From: Pseudomonas wadenswilerensis
GTDB taxonomy: Bacteria > Pseudomonadota > Gammaproteobacteria > Pseudomonadales > Pseudomonadaceae
Assembly: GCF_900497695.1 (NCBI RefSeq)
Contig: NZ_UIDD01000004.1
Location: 468,739 to 532,738 of the forward strand
Reading direction: 5' to 3'
DNA length: 64,000 bases
Part shown: in pieces, positions 1-8,957 of the stretch
Numbering within the stretch: the stretch's first letter is position 1
Layout: every line of letters begins with the position of its first letter
Translations under genes and position numbers: made by a program
Notes under the pieces: model-generated
Seen by the model: only the letters and a program-made list of their open reading frames with translations
What the model was told of the DNA's origin: nothing
Databases searched by the model: none

Positions 1-510
1 GACTTCAGGTTCCATCGCCAGTGCCCGGGCGATCGCCACCCGTTGTTGCTGGCCGCCGGAGAGGAATGCCGGGTACTGATCCGCCACCCGTGGCGCCAGG
101 CCGACCTTGTCCAGGTAGCGCCGGGCGCGTTCTTCGGCTTCGTGCTTGCTCACCCCCAACACCCGCCGCGGCGCCATGGCAATGTTGTCCAGCACGCTCA
201 GGTGGCTCCACAGGTTGAAGTGCTGGAACACCATGGCCAGGCGTGTGCGCAGGCGCTGCAGTTCGTCCGGGTCGGTGACATGCAGGCCATGATGGTCCTG
301 GGTCATGTGCACCGGCTTGCCGTCGAGGGTCATGCTGCCTTCGTTGGGTTGCTCGAGGAAGTTGATGCAACGCAGGAAGGTACTCTTGCCCGAGCCGCTG
401 GCGCCGATCAGGCAGATCACGTCGCCGGTCTTCGCTTTGAGCGAAACGCCCTTGAGCACATGGTGCTCGCCGTAGCGTTTGTGCAGGTCTTCGATGGTCA
501 GTTTGTACAT
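1..510 (-). CDS. aotP: Arginine/ornithine ABC transporter ATPase AotP (partial, C-terminus cut by window edge)
   Basis: This is the first 170 codons of an ABC-transporter ATPase of the polar amino-acid (HisP/ArtP/GlnQ) type. The translation begins MYKLTIEDLHKRYG, carries a Walker A motif GASGSGKST near residue 40 and the ABC signature LSGGQQQR near residue 155, and runs off the left edge before the Walker B motif. It would couple ATP hydrolysis to uptake through the AotQ/AotM permeases. It is the last visible gene of a minus-strand set in the order binding protein, permease, permease, AstE/AspA-like protein, ATPase, which is the order of the P. aeruginosa aotJQMOP operon; argR would be expected beyond the edge. 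The specificity is inferred from this order, not from the ATPase itself. Confidence 0.88.
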   Translation of the reverse strand, partial: MYKLTIEDLHKRYGEHHVLKGVSLKAKTGDVICLIGASGSGKSTFLRCINFLEQPNEGSMTLDGKPVHMTQDHHGLHVTDPDELQRLRTRLAMVFQHFNLWSHLSVLDNIAMAPRRVLGVSKHEAEERARRYLDKVGLAPRVADQYPAFLSGGQQQRVAIARALAMEPEV

Positions 511-532
511 GCGCAGGCTCTAAAGGTGAGAT

Positions 533-1648
533 TCAAGGCGACAACAGGTAGCCGCTGCGGTAGGCCTGGTTACCGGCCACGTGAGCGATGACCATGCCGG
601 CGGTGGCCATGCGCCGCAGCGAGCGGGCATAGAGCAGGCCGGGCTGGGTGTTGCGCACCGGGGTTACCCGGTCGGTCAACGGGTCGATGACTTCGGCGAT
701 CAGTTCATTGGCCTGCAGGTACTGGCCCGGTTTGACGTGGAATACCAGCAAGCCGCCCAGCGCAGTTGCCACCGGCTCCACACCGGCCAACGGCGTTGCC
801 GGGTAGCTCAGGGCGGGCAGGGCGGCCGGTTCGCCGTCGATGGCGCCGTAACGGGTCAGGTAATCGAGGATTGCCGCACAGTCCTGTTCGGCCAGCGGAT
901 GGCTGACATCGCCCTGGCCACGCAACTCGACGGTCACCGAGAAGCTGCCCTGGGGGATCGGGAACTGCTTGCCGAAGCGCTGCTGCAATTGCCACCAGAC
1001 CAGGGTGAAGCACTCATCGAAGGACTGGCCACCCGAATCGGTGGCCAGCAGGCTGGCCTGGGCCCCGAGGTAGCGTGACAGCGGCTCGACCTGGGGCCAG
1101 GCTTCCGGGGTGGTGTACAGGTGCGCTACGGCTTCGAAGTCGCAGTGCAGGTCGAGCACCATCTCGGCATCGCAGGCCAGGCGCTGCAGGGTCAGACGCT
1201 GGGATTGCAGGGGGGTGTGGGCGGCATGGGCATCCAGGGCGCGGCGCAGGCTTTCGCGGATCAGGGCGATGTTGTGCTGCGGGTCCTGGTTCAGGTGATC
1301 GGCGATCTGGTCGCCGATCTGGTCGCTCAGGTCGACGAAGTGGCGGTTGAAGTTCTCGCCGCTTTGCAGTTCGTAACGGCCCAGCGGCACATCCATCAGC
1401 ACCTGCTCCAGGCCCACCGGATTGGCGATCGGCACCAGCACGATCTCGCGGCGCAACCGGCCCTGGGCCTCCAGTTCACCCAGGCGTTGCTTGAGGTGCC
1501 AGGCCACCAGCATGCCGGGCAGTTCGTCGGCATGCAGCGAAGCCTGGATGTAGATTTTGCCGGCGTCACGCGGGCCGAAGTGGAAGCTGTGGATCTGGCG
1601 GGCAATGCCGGGCACCGGTGCCAGAATGTCGTGAGTCGAGTGATGCAT
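533..1648 (-). CDS. aotO: Succinylglutamate desuccinylase/aspartoacylase-family protein AotO
   Basis: The 371-residue product belongs to the AstE/AspA zinc-dependent amidohydrolase (M14-like) family. A segment with HADELPG (residues about 38-44) matches the first zinc-binding HxxE of the family, and DLHCDFEA near residue 170 supplies the further zinc histidine. It sits between the permease gene aotM (7 bases upstream) and the ATPase gene, as aotO does in P. aeruginosa. Its substrate is not shown by the sequence; in AstE relatives it is an N-acylated amino acid. An intracellular role processing an imported arginine-related compound is plausible but inferred. No signal peptide is seen. Confidence 0.85.
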   Translation of the reverse strand: MHHSTHDILAPVPGIARQIHSFHFGPRDAGKIYIQASLHADELPGMLVAWHLKQRLGELEAQGRLRREIVLVPIANPVGLEQVLMDVPLGRYELQSGENFNRHFVDLSDQIGDQIADHLNQDPQHNIALIRESLRRALDAHAAHTPLQSQRLTLQRLACDAEMVLDLHCDFEAVAHLYTTPEAWPQVEPLSRYLGAQASLLATDSGGQSFDECFTLVWWQLQQRFGKQFPIPQGSFSVTVELRGQGDVSHPLAEQDCAAILDYLTRYGAIDGEPAALPALSYPATPLAGVEPVATALGGLLVFHVKPGQYLQANELIAEVIDPLTDRVTPVRNTQPGLLYARSLRRMATAGMVIAHVAGNQAYRSGYLLSP

Positions 1649-1655
1649 ATCAGTC

Positions 1656-2366
1656 CTAGTGAGTCGGTCCTAGAAAAGCCAGCCAGCGACGTTCGGCGAG
1701 GCGGAACAGCCCTACCAGGGCAAAAGTCACGCACAGGTAGATCACGGCGGCAATGCCAAACGACTGGAATGTCAGAAACGTGGCCGAGTTGGCGTCGCGG
1801 GCGACCTTGAGGATGTCCGGCACGGTGGCGGTGAAGGCCACCGTGGTGGAATGCAGCATCAGGATCACCTCGTTGCTGTAGTACGGCAGCGAACGGCGCA
1901 GCGCCGACGGCATGATGATATAAGCATAAAGTTTCCAGCCGCGCAGGCCGTAGGCCTTGGCGGCCTCGACTTCACCGTGGTTCATGCTGCGGATCGCCCC
2001 GGCGAAAATCTCCGTGGTGTAGGCGCAGGTGTTGAGGGCGAAGGCGAGGATGGTGCAATTCATCGCATCGCGAAAAAAGCTGTCGAGCATTGGCTGGGCG
2101 CGTACCGCTTCCAGGCTGTAGATCCCGGTGTAGCAGATCAGCAACTGGATATACAACGGCGTGCCGCGGAACAGGTAGGTGTAGAACTGCACCGGCCAGC
2201 GAATCCAGAAGCGCGGCGAAACCCTCGCAATCGACAGCGGGATCGAGACCACGAAACCGATGGCCAGCGACGCGGTCAGCAACCACATGGTCATGGCCAG
2301 GCCGGTGATGTGGGTGCCGTCGGTGTAGAGGAAGTCGCGCCAGTATTCCTGCAGGAGTTCGATCAT
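1656..2366 (-). CDS. aotM: Arginine/ornithine ABC transporter permease AotM
   Basis: The 236-residue inner-membrane permease has several hydrophobic segments and the permease EAA-type loop, seen here as EVEAAKAYGLRGWKL followed by a proline-rich stretch, where the ATPase docks. It is of the HisM/ArtM kind and pairs with AotQ to form the membrane channel. Its start codon overlaps the stop of aotQ by four bases (ATGA), so the two permeases are probably translationally coupled. Identity as AotM rather than another polar amino-acid permease rests on the complete operon order. Confidence 0.88.
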   Translation of the reverse strand: MIELLQEYWRDFLYTDGTHITGLAMTMWLLTASLAIGFVVSIPLSIARVSPRFWIRWPVQFYTYLFRGTPLYIQLLICYTGIYSLEAVRAQPMLDSFFRDAMNCTILAFALNTCAYTTEIFAGAIRSMNHGEVEAAKAYGLRGWKLYAYIIMPSALRRSLPYYSNEVILMLHSTTVAFTATVPDILKVARDANSATFLTFQSFGIAAVIYLCVTFALVGLFRLAERRWLAFLGPTH

Positions 2367-3091
2367 CGGATGGCCTCCCGGGTGCCGACGTTATAGCGCC
2401 GTTCCAGCCAGCGCAGGCCCACGTTCGAGGCACTGGTGATCAACAGGTAGATGAAGGCCGCGACCACCAGGAAGTAGAACAGCTGGTAGCTGCTTTTGCC
2501 GGCATCCTGGGCGGCCTTGACCAGGTCGGCCAGGCCGATGATCGACACCAGGGCGGTGGCCTTGAGCATCACCATCCAGTTGTTGCCGATGCCCGGCAGG
2601 GCGAAGCGCATCATTTGCGGGAAGACCACGAAGCGAAAGCGTTGCAGGCGCTTGAGGCCGTAGGCGGTTGCTGCTTCGACCTGGCCACGGGGCACGGCGA
2701 GGATGGCGCCGCGGAAGGTTTCGGTGAAATAGGCGCCGTAGATGAAACCGAGGGTGATGACCCCGGCGGCAAACGGGTCGATTTCGATGTATTCCCATTC
2801 CATGGTATCGGTCAGGGTCGTCAGCCAGGTTTGCAGGCTGTAGAAAATCAGCAGCATCAGTACCAGGTCCGGCACCCCGCGAATCAGCGTGGTGTAGGCC
2901 TGGGCGATCAGGCGCAGCGGGCGCACCGGCGAGAGCTTGGCGCTGGCGCCGAGCAGGCCCAGGCCAACGCTGACCAGCAGCGACATGATGGATAATTTGA
3001 TGGTCATCCAGGTGCCCTGCAGCAGCAAGGGGCCAAAGCCCTTCAAGCTGAATGCCGAGAGCCCCAGGAACTGCAGCAGGTCTTCGAACAT
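2363..3091 (-). CDS. aotQ: Arginine/ornithine ABC transporter permease AotQ
   Basis: The 242-residue permease of the HisQ/ArtQ type has about five transmembrane segments and the EAA loop QVEAATAYGLKRLQRF. It forms the inner-membrane channel with AotM. It lies 63 bases downstream of the binding-protein gene aotJ, separated from it by a strong stem-loop, and overlaps aotM by four bases. The stem-loop suggests that aotQ and the genes after it are expressed less than aotJ, as is common for transport operons where the binding protein is needed in excess. Confidence 0.88.
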   Translation of the reverse strand: MFEDLLQFLGLSAFSLKGFGPLLLQGTWMTIKLSIMSLLVSVGLGLLGASAKLSPVRPLRLIAQAYTTLIRGVPDLVLMLLIFYSLQTWLTTLTDTMEWEYIEIDPFAAGVITLGFIYGAYFTETFRGAILAVPRGQVEAATAYGLKRLQRFRFVVFPQMMRFALPGIGNNWMVMLKATALVSIIGLADLVKAAQDAGKSSYQLFYFLVVAAFIYLLITSASNVGLRWLERRYNVGTREAIR

Positions 3092-3122
3092 GAAACGAAC
3101 CTATGCCAGTAGACACGATCAT

Positions 3123-3149
3123 GGGGGAACCGGCGTTACCGGTTCCCCC
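3123..3149 (-). terminator. Intercistronic stem-loop between aotJ and aotQ
   Basis: A perfect 11-bp stem (GGGGGAACCGG / CCGGTTCCCCC) closes a five-base loop directly after the aotJ stop codon. There is no run of T on the minus strand after it, so it is unlikely to be a full terminator. It is more likely an mRNA-stabilising or processing hairpin, or a weak attenuator, that raises the binding protein over the permeases. Confidence 0.6.
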
Positions 3150-3154
3150 AATGG

Positions 3155-3937
3155 TTATTTGCCGCTGTAGAGGTTCAGGTCACCGAAGTGTTTTTTCTGG
3201 ATCGTGGCGTAGGTGCCATCGTCGTGTAACGCTTTGATACCTTTATCCAGGAGCGCCTTGAGCTCAGTGTTACCTTTTTTGATACCGATGGCGGTCTTGG
3301 ACGGCAGCAATTCGCTTTCGACCGGCTGGCTGACTTCGTAGTCGACGCCTTTTGGCGATTTGAGGAAGCCCAGTTCAGCCTGGAGCATGTCCTGGATCGA
3401 GGCATCCAGGCGTCCGGAGGTCAGGTCGGCGTAGACCTGGTCCTGGTTCTGGTAGGCCTGGGTCTTGACTCCGGCTTTATCCAGCACTGCCTTGGCATAG
3501 GCTTCCTGGATGGTGCCTTGCTCATAGCCGACGGTCTTGCCTTTGAGCGAGGCCGGGTCGGCAGTCAGGCCCGAGCCTTTCTTGAATACCAGGGCGGTGG
3601 GGCCGGAGAACAGTTCATTGGAGAAGTCGATGACTTTCTCGCGCGCCGGGGTAACGGTCATCGACGAGATCACGCCATCGAACTTATTGGCCTTGAGCCC
3701 CGGAATCATGCCGTCGAAGTCGCTTTCCACCCACTTGCACTTGACCTTGAGCTCAGCGCAGATGGCATTGCCCAGGTCGATATCGAAGCCCACCAGAGTA
3801 CCGTCGGCGGCTTTCGATTCGAACGGTGCATAAGACGGATCGACGCCAAAGCGCAGCTCCTTGTATTCCTTGGCCAGGGTATTCCCCGCAGCCAGACACA
3901 ACGCGAGTGCGGAAAGCGTCAGCCATGCTTTTTTCAT
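3155..3937 (-). CDS. aotJ: Arginine/ornithine-binding periplasmic protein AotJ
   Basis: The 260-residue product is a solute-binding protein of the lysine/arginine/ornithine (SBP_bac_3) family. It starts with a cleavable signal peptide (MKKAWLTLSALALCLAAGNTLA) and then reads KELRFGVDPSYAPFE, a typical start of this fold; FDIDLGNAICAELK is the family signature. I chose the ATG at 3937 because AAGGA lies just upstream and the signal peptide starts there; a longer reading frame from 3976 adds 13 residues without an obvious ribosome site. It captures the amino acid in the periplasm for AotQMP. First gene of the operon. Confidence 0.9.
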   Translation of the reverse strand: MKKAWLTLSALALCLAAGNTLAKEYKELRFGVDPSYAPFESKAADGTLVGFDIDLGNAICAELKVKCKWVESDFDGMIPGLKANKFDGVISSMTVTPAREKVIDFSNELFSGPTALVFKKGSGLTADPASLKGKTVGYEQGTIQEAYAKAVLDKAGVKTQAYQNQDQVYADLTSGRLDASIQDMLQAELGFLKSPKGVDYEVSQPVESELLPSKTAIGIKKGNTELKALLDKGIKALHDDGTYATIQKKHFGDLNLYSGK

Positions 3938-4048
3938 TGTGTGTCCTTGGATTCGCAAAGTGTTGGGGTGGCACAAAGCCGTTACCGGTCGATGCCAGAC
4001 AACACAGTGATAGCAAGTTTCACACCATATTCCAGGCCAGCGCCCACA

Positions 4049-4080
4049 TTCTGTGGGAGCTGGCCTTGCCAGCGATGGAC
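4049..4080. repeat. REP element (GTGGGAGCTGGC type)
   Basis: The stretch contains CTGTGGGAGCTGGCCTTGCC and an imperfect inverted repeat GCTGGC/GCCAGC. It is a single copy of a short repeat seen again at 13418, 24946 and 42418. It lies between the 3' end of the cytochrome gene and the aotJ promoter region. Such extragenic palindromes are characteristic of pseudomonad genomes. Confidence 0.7.
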
Positions 4081-4102
4081 CGCAGCGCGGCCCTGAATAG
4101 CC

Positions 4103-6142
4103 TCAGTAGCGCGCATCCACCGGCTTGCCACCGTTAGGCCAATCCTTGACCTTGTCCGGGAAGTCCGGCCGTGGCTGCTGCGAGAACCAGGCTGCGACAT
4201 CCACCGCTTCCTGATCACTCAAGCCACCCTGGCCCAGCGGGAACTTCTCGTGGAAGCCGATCGGCATGTTGCGTTTGACGAACGCTGCGGCGGTATAGGT
4301 GCGGGCCATACCGGCGCCGATGTTGAACGACTGATCGCCCCACAGCGGCGGGTACACCAGGCTGCCGTCTTCACGGGCCAGGCCCTCGCCATTGCTGCCA
4401 TGGCACACCGCACATTGTTCGGCATACACCTGCTTGCCGTTGTCCAGGTCCGGCTTGATCGCGGTATCGATCTTGCCGACCCCGCGCCCGGCCACTTTGT
4501 CGCCCGGCTGGGTGTTCATTTTCATCCAGTCGAAATAGGCCACCATCGCCTGCATGTCCGCTGATTGCGGCGGCAGCGGCTTGCCGTTCATCGAACGACG
4601 GAAGCAGCCATTGATGCGCTCTTCAAGGGTGACTTCCTTGCCCGCCCGGGGTGCGTAGCTGGGGAAGAACGCCGAAACGCCGACAAACGGCGAGCCGTCG
4701 GCCACGGTACCGGCGTTGAGGTGGCAACTGGTGCAGTTCAGCGCGTTGCCAACGTTGTCCGGCAGCAACTCGCGGGTCTGCAAGTGCAGGCGCATGCCAC
4801 GGATCACCTGGTCGGCGTTGGCTGCGGCGAGCAGGTTGGCCAGGCGCGGGGTTTCAAACGCCGTTGAGTCGGTGGTCTGCGGGTTGAGCTGGCCACGCAG
4901 GGTTTTCACCTGTTTGGCGGTGATCGGCGAGCTGTCGTTGCCCCAGCGGCTACGCACGAAACTCAGGATTTCGGCGATTTCTTCATCGGCCAGGCGGGCG
5001 AAGCCCGGCATGGTGTAGATCCGCGAATGGGTGGCGGTTTGCGCGGTCTCCCAGCCGGTGAGGGTGATGTGCAGCAAGGAGGTCGGGTTGGCCGAGGCGA
5101 TGCTCGGGTTGCCGGCCAACGGCGGGAACAGGCCCGGGACCCCACGCCCGTCGGGGCGGTGGCAATCGCTGCAGAACTGGGTGTAGCCCAGGCCGCCGCG
5201 GCTGCTGAACAGGTCATCCGGGGCGACGGCTGCGGCCAGCGGAATATCCGGCATCGGCAGGTCATCCTTGCCCGGCGGCAGCGATTTCAGGTAGCTGGCG
5301 ATGGCCACCAGGTCGCCGTCGCTGAAGTGCTGGGTACTGTGATGAATGACGTCGGCCATGTTGCCCGACACCGTGGCAAAGCGGTTCTGCCCGGTCTTGA
5401 GCAATTGCACGGTGTCTTGCACCGTCCACAGGTTGCGCAGGCTCAGGGCCTGCCAATGCTCCACGGTTTCACCGGCGAGGAAGTGCTTGCCGCTGCGGCC
5501 GGCGTCGCTCATGGCCTTTTCCTGGAAGGCGATGCCGCGCGGGGTATGGCAGGCACCACAATGGCCCAGGCCCTGCACCAGGTAGGCACCCCGATTGAGC
5601 ACTTCGTCCTTGGCGGGATCGGGCTCGAAGGGCTCGCTGTCGACGAAGGCGAAGTTCCACAGCGACAGGCCCCAGCGCATGTTGAACGGCCAGCTCATGT
5701 CCGCTTCCTGGTTGGACTGGCTGATCGGCGTCACGCCCTGCATCAGATAGGCGTACAGGGCGCGCATGTCCGCTTCGCTCATTTTCGCGTAGGACGGGTA
5801 GGGCATTGCCGGGTAGAGGTTGGTGCCGTCCGGAGTCACGCCTTCGCGCATGGCCTTGTCGAACTGCTCGAAGCTGTAGCGGCCGATGCCGGTGTCCGGG
5901 TCGGGGGTGATGTTGCTGGAGTAGATGGTACCCATCGGCGTTTTCAGTTGCAGGCCACCGGCCATTTCCGGTGCTTGCGGGGCGGTGTGGCAGGCAATGC
6001 AGTCGCCGAGCTGGGCGATGTATTTGCCTCGGGCAAGCAGTTCGCTGTCGGCCGCCGCTGCCGGGGACGGCTCGCTGGCGAGGACGGAGAACGAGAACAC
6101 GGTCGTGGCCACCAGGGCCAGACGGGAGAAGGCAGATGCCAT
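4103..6142 (-). CDS. Penta-haem c-type cytochrome: alcohol-dehydrogenase-type tri-haem domain fused to a TsdA-like di-haem domain
   Basis: The 679-residue protein has a signal peptide (ends near residue 23) and five CXXCH haem-attachment motifs: CIACH 48-52, CGACH 195-199, CSDCH 324-328, CTSCH 470-474 and CAVCH 577-581. Residues about 33-400 resemble the tri-haem cytochrome subunit of membrane alcohol/gluconate dehydrogenases. Residues about 430-670 resemble the di-haem thiosulfate dehydrogenase TsdA, including the cysteine in NGCFRRSMNG (Cys513, 39 residues after the haem-4 histidine) that ligates the active-site haem iron in TsdA, and the LPPQSADMQAM segment. No dehydrogenase partner gene lies nearby. 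It would act in the periplasm, passing electrons among haems; whether it oxidises thiosulfate or reduces tetrathionate cannot be told from sequence. AAGGAA precedes the ATG. A promoter-proximal Anr box lies 145 bases upstream. Confidence 0.8.
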   Translation of the reverse strand: MASAFSRLALVATTVFSFSVLASEPSPAAAADSELLARGKYIAQLGDCIACHTAPQAPEMAGGLQLKTPMGTIYSSNITPDPDTGIGRYSFEQFDKAMREGVTPDGTNLYPAMPYPSYAKMSEADMRALYAYLMQGVTPISQSNQEADMSWPFNMRWGLSLWNFAFVDSEPFEPDPAKDEVLNRGAYLVQGLGHCGACHTPRGIAFQEKAMSDAGRSGKHFLAGETVEHWQALSLRNLWTVQDTVQLLKTGQNRFATVSGNMADVIHHSTQHFSDGDLVAIASYLKSLPPGKDDLPMPDIPLAAAVAPDDLFSSRGGLGYTQFCSDCHRPDGRGVPGLFPPLAGNPSIASANPTSLLHITLTGWETAQTATHSRIYTMPGFARLADEEIAEILSFVRSRWGNDSSPITAKQVKTLRGQLNPQTTDSTAFETPRLANLLAAANADQVIRGMRLHLQTRELLPDNVGNALNCTSCHLNAGTVADGSPFVGVSAFFPSYAPRAGKEVTLEERINGCFRRSMNGKPLPPQSADMQAMVAYFDWMKMNTQPGDKVAGRGVGKIDTAIKPDLDNGKQVYAEQCAVCHGSNGEGLAREDGSLVYPPLWGDQSFNIGAGMARTYTAAAFVKRNMPIGFHEKFPLGQGGLSDQEAVDVAAWFSQQPRPDFPDKVKDWPNGGKPVDARY

Positions 6143-6279
6143 TGCATTATTCCTTTAGTCACCTGGCCTGGGGTGGTCCCCTGGGCGCAGGGCTGCAATC
6201 GTTTTTATGGTTCATCAGGCAGAGGCGGGTAACGAAACTTGCCTCAGTTTCGTTGTAAGGGATTTGCCGGCGGGGGCTG

Positions 6280-6293
6280 TTGATATGGATCAG
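6280..6293 (-). promoter_or_regulatory. Anr/FNR box upstream of the penta-haem cytochrome gene
   Basis: Read on the minus strand the site is CTGATCCATATCAA, matching TTGAT-N4-ATCAA at nine of ten specified bases. A TACAAC hexamer at 6257-6252 sits where the -10 element of a class II Anr-activated promoter should be (box centred about 41.5 bases before the expected start). This predicts induction of the cytochrome at low oxygen. The site itself is visible; regulation is inferred. Confidence 0.55.
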
Positions 6294-6336
6294 CGCAGCC
6301 GGCATTGCACCGGCTGCGCATGCGGATTGCGCGGTT

Positions 6337-8778
6337 TTACCTGCCCGGCACCAGGGTCAGGCGCTTGTTGCCGTAGGCGCGGTCGAAGTTTTGTGGTTGC
6401 AGCGGCAGGCTCATGTAGCGGCCCTTGAACCAGGCATCCAGAGCATCGGCAAAGTGCGGGCTGGCCGGGTTGCCGGACTGGCCGCTGCTGCTTTGCAGTT
6501 GCAGCGGTTCAATCTGGCCGAAGTCCACCACCATGCGCAGTGACGGTGCCAATTGCGCGTTGAAGTCCTTGCCCCAGGCATAGGGCGCAAGGTTCAAGGT
6601 GCTGTGGTCGCCGCCCGTGGCCAGCGGGCCGCGACTGACCGCGTCACCCAGTCCATGGAAAGTCGGCGCCGGCCAGCGGTACTGGTGCAGCTTGCCCCAT
6701 TGCCAGGTGCGCTGATTATTGCCCAGTTGCGCTTCGCCGGCAGTGATTGCTGCTGCCAGGCTGCGGGCGAGAATGGCCGGCTTGTCTTCTTTTTGCGCGG
6801 TTTTCTGATCGTCCCAGAACGGGCTGTCTTCGCGACCGAGCAAGTGGTCGGCCTGGGCCGAGTACGACAGCCGGGCGTTGCCGACGAAGGCCTGCCAGCT
6901 CGGGCTGGATTCAGGGCCGAGCTCGTCGAGGAAGGTCAGCTTGGCGCTTTCCTGCAGGAACAGTTGGTACAGGGCGGCATCTGCCGAAGTGGTACTCAGC
7001 CGACCATCGAAGGCCATCAAGCGGGTGTAGGCCTCGCGGGCCTTGGTCCGTTGCTCGGCAGGCAGGGCGTCGATCGCCTGTTTCAGCGGTTGGGCCATGC
7101 CGGGGGCTTGGAACATCTTTTTCAGCTTGTCGGCAAACAGCGTGGTCTGGTCGTTTTGCATCAGCATCAGGCTGCGGCTGTCGTGCTTGCCGTTGCCGGC
7201 CAGTTGCGCCAGGCGCTCGGCGCGCTCGGGGTAGTACCAGCTGTTGGACAGCTGCATACCATAGCCCTTGGGCACGCTGCGCTGGTTGGCATTGCCGATC
7301 CAGCCCTGGGGCGGGTCCTGGTCATAGGGGTGGAGCATCGGGTCGGCGTAACCGTCCCAGTCGTAGCGTCCGTCCCAGCCCGGCGACGGCAGCAGGCCCT
7401 GGCCTTCGCGGCGGTTGGGGAAGCGCCCGCTGACCTGCCAGCCGATATTGCTGGCGTCGGCAAACACGAAGTTCAGCGCCGCAGCGCCAATCTCGCGGGT
7501 GTTGTCGAAGGCGCGCTCGACATTCTGCGCCCGCGACAGGTTGAAGAAGGCGTCCAGGCTCTGGTCGCCCTTGAGCTCAGGCATGCGCAGGGCCAGGCCC
7601 AGGCTGGCATTCTGCGGTTGGCCGAGCAGGGTGCCGTGGCGGGTGTCGTACAGGGTTTCACGCAGCGGGCGCTGGCCCTTGATGAAGAAGGTCTCGTTGC
7701 GTGCCTGGGCCGGCAGCCATTTGCCGTCGGCCTGGTACATCAGGCGGCTGCCTTCCTTGCGCAGTTTTTCCAGGAACAGGTCCTGGTTGTCGGCCATCAC
7801 CGCACTGGCGCTCCAGGCCAGCTTGCCGTTGTAGCCGGAGAGCACCAGCGGCAGGCCGGCAATCGACACGCCCGCGGCCTGGTACTTGGGCGAACGGATC
7901 TGCACCGGGCTCATGGCCCAGGCACCGAGGTTGTCGCTGGCCATCAGGCTCTTGCCGCTGCGGCTGCGCTGCGGGGCAATCGCCCAGTTGCTGGAGCCGG
8001 CCGTGCCGAGCAGGTTGAGCGCGGCCAATTGTTCGCTGACCGCCGTCAGTGGCGCCAGGCCCGCCAGCTGGGTGTTCAGGTTCAGGCCTTTGAGCTTGTC
8101 GGTTTCGGCCAGGGCCAGGGGCTCGTCAGGGTAGCTTGGCAACAGCCAGGCCAGCTTGTCGGTGCCGACTTTTTGCGCCAGGCCCAGGGCGGCGAGTTCT
8201 TCCTGCAGGTTGACCGACTGGCTGAAGTTGTACAGGCAGAAGATCAGCGCCGAGTCCTCGGGCTTCCAGTATTCCGGGCGGTAGCCACTCTGCGCCAGTG
8301 GCGCCGGCAGCTTGTCGCGGTAGCGGAACATATAAGCGTTGACCCCGCGGGCATACACCTCGAAGAAACGCTTGAGGCGTGGCGAGGCATCGGCGTACAG
8401 CTGGTTGGCGCTGGCCTTGAGGTTGGCCGCGCGCATCAGGCGGTCGACTTCCAGCACATCGGCGCCGGCCATTTCCGCCAGGCGACCTTGAGCCAGCAGG
8501 CGCATGCCGACCATCTGGCCGATACGGTCACCGGCGTGGACGTAACCCAGGGCGAACAGTGCGTCGTGGAAGTTGCTCGATTCGATCAGCGGCATGCCCA
8601 TGGCGTTGCGGCGTACCGAAACATTCTGCGCCAGGCCCTTGAGCGGCTGCACGCCGGTACTGGGCAGCACGCTGTCACGCTGGCCGGCCATCTGGCAGCC
8701 ACCCAGGCTGAGCAGCCCGAGCAACGCAGCGGCTACGCCGAACCGGGGGGTAAAAGGGGGAAGGGCTGGCGCGGCCAT
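6337..8778 (-). CDS. quiP: Penicillin-acylase-family (Ntn hydrolase) lipoprotein, QuiP-like acyl-homoserine lactone acylase
   Basis: The 813-residue protein begins with a hydrophobic signal ending in a lipobox (LSLGGC, Cys28). The alpha-subunit region contains NAMGMPLIE and [11 protein letters not shown], typical of penicillin/AHL acylases. The autocatalytic cleavage point is clear: G261 followed by S262-S263-N-W-A, where the serine becomes the N-terminal nucleophile of the beta subunit. The extended similarity ([18 protein letters not shown]) is as in P. aeruginosa QuiP, which hydrolyses long-chain acyl-homoserine lactones. The start at 8778 is chosen because AGGAG lies 8 bases upstream; the frame stays open 50 codons further. 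Downstream of the nucleophile, the usual N-D-x-H stretch is replaced by SDNLGAWAM. Substrate is inferred. Confidence 0.75.
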   Translation of the reverse strand: MAAPALPPFTPRFGVAAALLGLLSLGGCQMAGQRDSVLPSTGVQPLKGLAQNVSVRRNAMGMPLIESSNFHDALFALGYVHAGDRIGQMVGMRLLAQGRLAEMAGADVLEVDRLMRAANLKASANQLYADASPRLKRFFEVYARGVNAYMFRYRDKLPAPLAQSGYRPEYWKPEDSALIFCLYNFSQSVNLQEELAALGLAQKVGTDKLAWLLPSYPDEPLALAETDKLKGLNLNTQLAGLAPLTAVSEQLAALNLLGTAGSSNWAIAPQRSRSGKSLMASDNLGAWAMSPVQIRSPKYQAAGVSIAGLPLVLSGYNGKLAWSASAVMADNQDLFLEKLRKEGSRLMYQADGKWLPAQARNETFFIKGQRPLRETLYDTRHGTLLGQPQNASLGLALRMPELKGDQSLDAFFNLSRAQNVERAFDNTREIGAAALNFVFADASNIGWQVSGRFPNRREGQGLLPSPGWDGRYDWDGYADPMLHPYDQDPPQGWIGNANQRSVPKGYGMQLSNSWYYPERAERLAQLAGNGKHDSRSLMLMQNDQTTLFADKLKKMFQAPGMAQPLKQAIDALPAEQRTKAREAYTRLMAFDGRLSTTSADAALYQLFLQESAKLTFLDELGPESSPSWQAFVGNARLSYSAQADHLLGREDSPFWDDQKTAQKEDKPAILARSLAAAITAGEAQLGNNQRTWQWGKLHQYRWPAPTFHGLGDAVSRGPLATGGDHSTLNLAPYAWGKDFNAQLAPSLRMVVDFGQIEPLQLQSSSGQSGNPASPHFADALDAWFKGRYMSLPLQPQNFDRAYGNKRLTLVPGR

Positions 8779-8957
8779 GTTCAGGCTCCTGCAGGGCGTG
8801 GCGGTAAAAGGCGCTACGTTAGTGAGCGCGATCACGCCATGCAAGCGGGGCGCAGCCTTTATTTTCAGTAGCTGACGTGACGTCAAGCCTGAAAGGGTGG
8901 GGCTAGCGGTCGCGCCTGCGCAGGACACAAGCGGCGACCACTGCTATGGGGCCGCGA

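Noticed and set aside
6553..8871. 772-codon open frame on the plus strand
   Set aside because: Antisense to the quiP-like gene; composition is typical of a high-GC shadow and no motif is present.
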